DNA from: an uncultured Lachnospiraceae bacterium
Lineage (GTDB): Bacteria > Bacillota > Clostridia > Lachnospirales > Lachnospiraceae
Reading direction: 5' to 3'
Length of the DNA stretch: 64,000 bases
Assembly (NCBI GenBank): GCA_910578555.1
Contig: CAJTPS010000008.1
Coordinates: forward strand, 32,438 to 96,437
Numbering within the stretch: position 1 is the stretch's first letter; the number at the start of each line of letters is the position of its first letter. The notes below the pieces were generated by a model. That model did no database searches. It was not told where the DNA came from and saw only the letters and a list, made by a program, of their open reading frames with translations. Shown here in pieces: positions 59,854-64,000 of this stretch. The position numbers were made by a program, and so were the translations under genes.

Positions 59854-62718
59854 CTATCCTATTTCTTCTATCAACTCACGCAGCAGCTGCTCCGCCGCGT
59901 CATCTTCATATAATTTGAGCTGTTCCTTTACCTTCCGGAGCGCCGCTTCCGTTTCGGTTTCGAGCCTGCATTCCAGAATCTCTTCTACTTTGTGCGCGCA
60001 CTCTTTCGCCTGGAAATCCTCCAGACTGGCTAACGCCGACTCGATTTCCCGTAACAACTCTGTCTTTTCGATCTCTTTCTTTTCGCTGATCGTTTCTTCC
60101 TCTTTCCGGTTTTCATCCAAATACGCCTGTATGTACTCCAGTTGTTCCTCATATTCGGCCAGAAGCCTCGGGACACGGCCGTCAACAAATTCCAGATCCC
60201 CTCTGTTCACCGCTTTTTCCTGCTCCTTGGCTCTGCTGGAAAGCCGCATTGCACCCACATTTGCAGAGGCGCTCTTTAAGGCATGAACCTCGATTCCATA
60301 GCCTTCGTAATCCCGCTCTTCCCACAGTTCCTGCAGAACGTTCAGCTTACGTCTTCCGTCCAGACAGTACAGTTTCAGAAGCTCGTTGTACTCCTCAAGA
60401 CTTCCGGCATAATGTCCGGCCACTTCATCCGTATCGATGCCTTCAATTATTATTTTCTGCAGTATGTCGTTATTTACCTGCAGATTATCAATCCACGATC
60501 CGCCTGCCATCCGCCTATCTTCCGGTATCCATTTCAGAAGTACCATATGCATGGCTCTTCTGTCAATCGGCTTCGTGATAAAATCCTGAAATCCATTGGC
60601 AAGAAAATTCTCCCGCACGCCTTCCATGGCATTGGCCGTCAGCGCAATCACCACCGGCAGTCTGCCGTTATCACCACAGTCATTCCGAATCCTCTGCACC
60701 GCTTCGATCCCGTCCATCATGGGCATCATGTGATCCATAAAAATAATGTCAAACTGCGTCCTGTGCACAAGCTCTATTGCTTCCATGCCGCTTTCGGCCT
60801 CTGTAATTTCGATCCCGTAGGTCTGTAAAAAAGACCTTGCAACTTTCCTGTTGATCAGATTATCGTCTACCACCATCACCTTGTAGTCTTTCACGGTAAA
60901 CGGTTCCAGCGGCACCTCCGGCCTGGCCTCCGGTTCCGGAACCTCTGATAAGGGTCTTGCATCTACGATCTTTTGCGGAATCTCCACAGTAAATGTAGAG
61001 CCTTCGCCGTATACGCTCTCCACCTTGACCGTGCCCTGCATCAGTTCGGCCAGATGCCTCGTAATGGAAAGCCCCAGTCCCGTTCCTTCGGCGCTCCTAT
61101 TGCGCTTAGAGTCAAGCTGCTTAAAGTTCTCAAATATTCTCTCAAGATCTTCCTCCCGAATACCGCACCCGGTATCCATCACCCGGAAGATCAGGCGCTC
61201 CGTATCTTCTGTCTCTCCCTGTACGCCCGAAACAGAAATCTTGACATATCCCTTCTTGGTAAACTTCAAAGCATTGTTAACCAGATTAACCAGAATCTGC
61301 TTGATTCTGCTCTCATCCCCTAAATAGCAGCAGGGAATCGTCATGTCAAACTCACTTTCCACCATAAGTCCGTGCTGTGAGGCGACAATATCCATCATAT
61401 TCAGCACTTCTTTCACCAGCGCTTTCACATGATATTCCGCGGATACCAGTTCCATTTTCCCCGCTTCTACTTTAGACAAATCAAGAATATCATTAATAAG
61501 CGCCAGAAGATTATTCGCGGAAGCCTTAATGTCACAAGTGTATCCATATACCCTGCGCCCCTTGCTCTCTTCCATGATGATATCGCTCAGACCGATAATC
61601 GCATTCATCGGCGTCCTGATCTCATGCGACATATTGGCAAGGAAAGCACTCTTGGCAATGTTTGCCTGCTCTGCCTGCTCGCGTACACGCATGATTTCTT
61701 CTATGTAGTTGCGTGTTTCCGTCATATCGAGAAGCAGGATAACATACCCCTTTTTTTCTCCGTATTTATCTAGAATCTCTTTCACATGTCCCTGATAGAA
61801 CCTGTCATGCAGAGAAAAATCCTCTCTCACGTCTTTACCCAGCATATTCCGTGGAAAGCCATCCACTTCCCCGATATATTTTCCTACTGCCGAGGCATTC
61901 AAATCCTGAAAGATGGCCGCTGCTGCAGGATTATAGCTGACGATGCACTCATGTTTATCGACCGCGATCACGCCGTCGCTCATGCTGTCAAGCAGTATCC
62001 CCGATGCCAGACTGCTGAAGTCGTATACCTTCCTGCTCCACACCAGAATAACCACCCCCGAGAGAACAAGTCCCAGTGCAAAAGGTGTAGGGTCATATAC
62101 AAGCGTCAGCTTCATGACATATGAACACAGTACCACTACCGGCAGAAAAGACAGAACGAGTATCAGCTTATACTGTCTGTCCGCCGCGTAATCAGGTTTT
62201 CTGATACACGCGCGGATCAAAGCATACAACGTGAGCACATAAGGTATGATCGTACCGCACAGCATGAAGATCCAGTAACCCGGACCATATTCCAGACTCA
62301 GATAGCCATGGCCTTCCGACGTGTACAGCCAGTCTATCCGGCGGTAATATAGCGTATGTAATTCGCAGGTAAAAACAAGACCGAAAACAAAGATATCTAC
62401 TGCCTTCAGAAACTTTAAAATTCTGGCAGGCGCTTTCTCATAGCAGTAACTGAACATAAAATAACAGTAACTGATCGGAATCGTCAGCGACCCCATATAC
62501 TGCATCTTGACCGCCACCATGGCAGCTTCTACAGTAGGCGCCGTCAGTTCCAGCAAGTATCCTGCATTCTGTATCAAAGCGCCCATCAGAAAATACTGCA
62601 TTAACTTCTGCTCTCTGGAGCCATCTCCTCTGAGCAAAAGAAATAATGCAAATACGATCACACCGATCCCGAATACCCCGAGTCCTAAAAATACAAGATT
62701 CATAACGCCGCATCCCAT
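59854..62718 (-). CDS. Seven-TM hybrid sensor kinase with receiver and Hpt
   Basis: A 954-residue phosphorelay protein. An N-terminal 7TM region (about 5-235, histidine-kinase 7TM type) precedes PAS (DGVIAVDKHECIVSYNPAA), HisKA (FLANMSHEIRTPMNAIIG), HATPase (DTGCGIREEDLERIFENFKQ, GTGLGLSI), receiver (MVVDDN, IIFMDHMMP) and Hpt (HALKSASANVGA). A Glu/Lys-rich coiled coil ends it. Start ATG 62718 or 62703, with no clear ribosome site. It pairs with the lone receiver downstream. Confidence 0.9.
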   Translation of the reverse strand: MGCGVMNLVFLGLGVFGIGVIVFALFLLLRGDGSREQKLMQYFLMGALIQNAGYLLELTAPTVEAAMVAVKMQYMGSLTIPISYCYFMFSYCYEKAPARILKFLKAVDIFVFGLVFTCELHTLYYRRIDWLYTSEGHGYLSLEYGPGYWIFMLCGTIIPYVLTLYALIRACIRKPDYAADRQYKLILVLSFLPVVVLCSYVMKLTLVYDPTPFALGLVLSGVVILVWSRKVYDFSSLASGILLDSMSDGVIAVDKHECIVSYNPAAAAIFQDLNASAVGKYIGEVDGFPRNMLGKDVREDFSLHDRFYQGHVKEILDKYGEKKGYVILLLDMTETRNYIEEIMRVREQAEQANIAKSAFLANMSHEIRTPMNAIIGLSDIIMEESKGRRVYGYTCDIKASANNLLALINDILDLSKVEAGKMELVSAEYHVKALVKEVLNMMDIVASQHGLMVESEFDMTIPCCYLGDESRIKQILVNLVNNALKFTKKGYVKISVSGVQGETEDTERLIFRVMDTGCGIREEDLERIFENFKQLDSKRNRSAEGTGLGLSITRHLAELMQGTVKVESVYGEGSTFTVEIPQKIVDARPLSEVPEPEARPEVPLEPFTVKDYKVMVVDDNLINRKVARSFLQTYGIEITEAESGMEAIELVHRTQFDIIFMDHMMPMMDGIEAVQRIRNDCGDNGRLPVVIALTANAMEGVRENFLANGFQDFITKPIDRRAMHMVLLKWIPEDRRMAGGSWIDNLQVNNDILQKIIIEGIDTDEVAGHYAGSLEEYNELLKLYCLDGRRKLNVLQELWEERDYEGYGIEVHALKSASANVGAMRLSSRAKEQEKAVNRGDLEFVDGRVPRLLAEYEEQLEYIQAYLDENRKEEETISEKKEIEKTELLREIESALASLEDFQAKECAHKVEEILECRLETETEAALRKVKEQLKLYEDDAAEQLLRELIEEIG

Positions 62719-62899
62719 AAAGTTTCATATTTTTGTCTTTATAAACATAAACCCAAACACATGATATCAGCTTACTTTCTATATGTCTACTGAAAATTTA
62801 TCTGAATGATCTCTCTCTGAAAACTGACACTTTTCGCTATATCTCGACATATATTATAATAAAAACCATAGGCTGTTTCCCGCCCAGTCAAGGAGCGTC
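62719..62899. promoter_or_regulatory. Divergent gap, hybrid kinase / hemerythrin gene
   Basis: AT-rich. A TATAAT on the plus strand (62855-62860) is about 40 bp before the hemerythrin gene; its -35 is poor. No minus promoter could be fixed. Confidence 0.4.
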
Positions 62900-63832
62900 A
62901 TGTCCAAAGAAGCTGAATGGAACAATCATTTCAATATCGGAGTTGATTCCATCGACAATGCACACCGAAAGCTCTTTTCAATTGTACGCAAACTGATCCA
63001 CCTGAACAAAGATGAAAACAACGGACAGTGGGCATGTGCCGAGGGCATCAAATACTTCAAAAATTACGCTATAGACCATTTTGCAGATGAGGAAGCCTAT
63101 ATGCAGTCAATCGGCTACGAGGGCTATGAAGTACACAAGCGTCTGCATGATGACATGCGGTATAAAACCCTTCCCGCACTGGAAAAAGATCTGACCGAAT
63201 CAAATTATTCCCAGGAATCTATCCACCACTTTCTCGGAAGCTGCCTCGGATGGCTCACCGCACACATCATGATAGAGGATCGTGCCATCACAGGCAGAGT
63301 TCCAAATAAATGGAAAAAGGACAATGCCGGGGCAGACCGGGACGCTTTGAAAGATGCACTGTCCGCCACCATTCGGGAGATTTTCCGATTACAGCCGCAA
63401 GTCGTCAGTGAACATTACAGCGGCGATGATTTCGGGACCAGCTTGATCATCCGGCTGACCTATCATTCAAAAGACAGAAAAAGAGTTAAGATTTATATGC
63501 TGCTGGAAGAAAGTCTGGTACTGCGGACCGTCAGCGCCATGCTGAACATACCCCTGAACAAAATGGATAAGCTGGTCATGAACGCTGGCAGGGAACTTGC
63601 ACTGCAGATCGCAGAACAACTCGGCATGCACTGCGGTCTGTCTTCACAGTATCAGTTGGAGAGCAGCCATTTCATGACGGCGGAACAGTTCAGAAAAACC
63701 TTCTATCTGGAAGTCTTCGACTACAGTTTACTGTTCAATACAGGGTGCGGCTATTTTGCCTTTTCTGTTACGGTTTCTGAATCTGAAAAGTATCCGCAAG
63801 CAGCAGCCAGTTCGGACGGAAAAACCGCATGA
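62900..63832 (+). CDS. Hemerythrin-CheX fusion protein
   Basis: A 310-residue soluble protein. The N-terminal ~130 residues are a bacteriohemerythrin (NIGVDSIDNAHRKLF, HFADEEAYM, HKRLHDD, HIMIEDRAI) that binds O2 at a di-iron site. After a Lys/Asp linker, residues ~145-300 resemble CheX/CheC-type phosphatases (SLIIRLTYHSKDRKRVKIYML, DKLVMNAGRELALQIAEQL). The pairing suggests oxygen-dependent control of a phospho-receiver, here possibly in the neighbouring phosphorelay. Start ATG 62900. Its 3' end overlaps the opposing GH18 gene by 65 bp. Confidence 0.82.
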   Translation: MSKEAEWNNHFNIGVDSIDNAHRKLFSIVRKLIHLNKDENNGQWACAEGIKYFKNYAIDHFADEEAYMQSIGYEGYEVHKRLHDDMRYKTLPALEKDLTESNYSQESIHHFLGSCLGWLTAHIMIEDRAITGRVPNKWKKDNAGADRDALKDALSATIREIFRLQPQVVSEHYSGDDFGTSLIIRLTYHSKDRKRVKIYMLLEESLVLRTVSAMLNIPLNKMDKLVMNAGRELALQIAEQLGMHCGLSSQYQLESSHFMTAEQFRKTFYLEVFDYSLLFNTGCGYFAFSVTVSESEKYPQAAASSDGKTA

Positions 63833-64000
63833 TCTGCCAATATCCCATTCCACGCAGGCCATAGGCCGGCAAAAGTGAGAACTTTTCGCGGTAACTTCTC
63901 ACATCCTCAAACCATACCTCGTGCTCCTGTCCATCCTTTTCATACCGGAAGAAGGGCGACATGGCCACCTCGTCAAACTGAATGGGTACACCGGCCTCTA
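63768..64000 (-). CDS. C-terminal end of a GH18 spore-type glycosidase, cut by the right edge
   Basis: The last 76 codons of a minus-strand gene. The end reads HEVWFEDVRSYREKF, YGLRGMGYWQIMRFF and NWLLLADTF, the C-terminal block of GH18 proteins such as YaaH/SleL (spore cortex hydrolases) and LysM-GH18 proteins. Catalytic residues lie beyond the edge. The stop lies inside the hemerythrin gene. Confidence 0.8.
   Translation of the reverse strand, partial: EAGVPIQFDEVAMSPFFRYEKDGQEHEVWFEDVRSYREKFSLLPAYGLRGMGYWQIMRFFRPNWLLLADTFQIQKP

Overview
The window looks like chromosome of a spore-forming, anaerobic Gram-positive of the Lachnospiraceae type (Clostridia). Pointers are AGGAGG-type ribosome sites, a transketolase split into two genes, a LytS/YesM-style sugar-sensing two-component system, spmB, a GH18 spore-type hydrolase at the right edge, a 7TM hybrid kinase and a CsoR/CopA copper operon. 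No rRNA, tRNA, CRISPR array, phage or intact insertion sequence was seen. Most genes lie on the minus strand.

Layout. 1-510: edge-truncated gene with in-frame 36-bp repeats. 751-3062: PucR/CdaR-type regulator and the shared sugar-ABC ATPase UgpC/MsmX. 3337-6438: csoR-copA copper operon with a probable internal copZ start. 6541-10572: c-di-GMP cluster (GNAT, HD-GYP, YesL-like membrane protein, diguanylate cyclase). 10693-16752: D-lactate dehydrogenase, small membrane protein, lysophospholipase-like hydrolase and metG. 15532-18244: an unrecognised three-gene surface module (coiled-coil membrane protein plus two paralogous exported proteins). 18600-21160: map and a cytoplasmic GH9. 21487-24102: XRE regulator and a BlaI/BlaR1-like pair with its operator.

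24465-42032 is an L-arabinose/pentose region: rpe, split transketolase, araD, araB, araA, a galactofuranose/arabinose-type ABC importer (lipoprotein, ATPase, two permeases), an AraR-like repressor and a sensor triad (membrane-anchored binding protein, LytS-type kinase, YesN-type regulator). Imported sugar is isomerised, phosphorylated and epimerised to xylulose-5-P, then enters the non-oxidative pentose phosphate pathway. AraR and the triad would give intracellular and extracellular sensing.

42198-52868: second diguanylate cyclase, DUF885 peptidase-like protein, FabT-type regulator with its own box, spmB, FAD dehydrogenase, an OpuC-type osmolyte importer with an MscS channel, and an S1-domain protein. 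53191-56004: ABC-2 exporter. 56005-56703: decayed mobile DNA including a KTR-protein remnant. 56704-64000: lipoprotein, AgrA/AgrC-like pair, 7TM hybrid kinase with Hpt plus a lone receiver, hemerythrin-CheX protein, and the end of a GH18 gene.

Many start codons were moved inward from the longest frame to the codon preceded by a clear Shine-Dalgarno site; this is stated per entry. Family names rest on motif recognition by eye, not on database searches.
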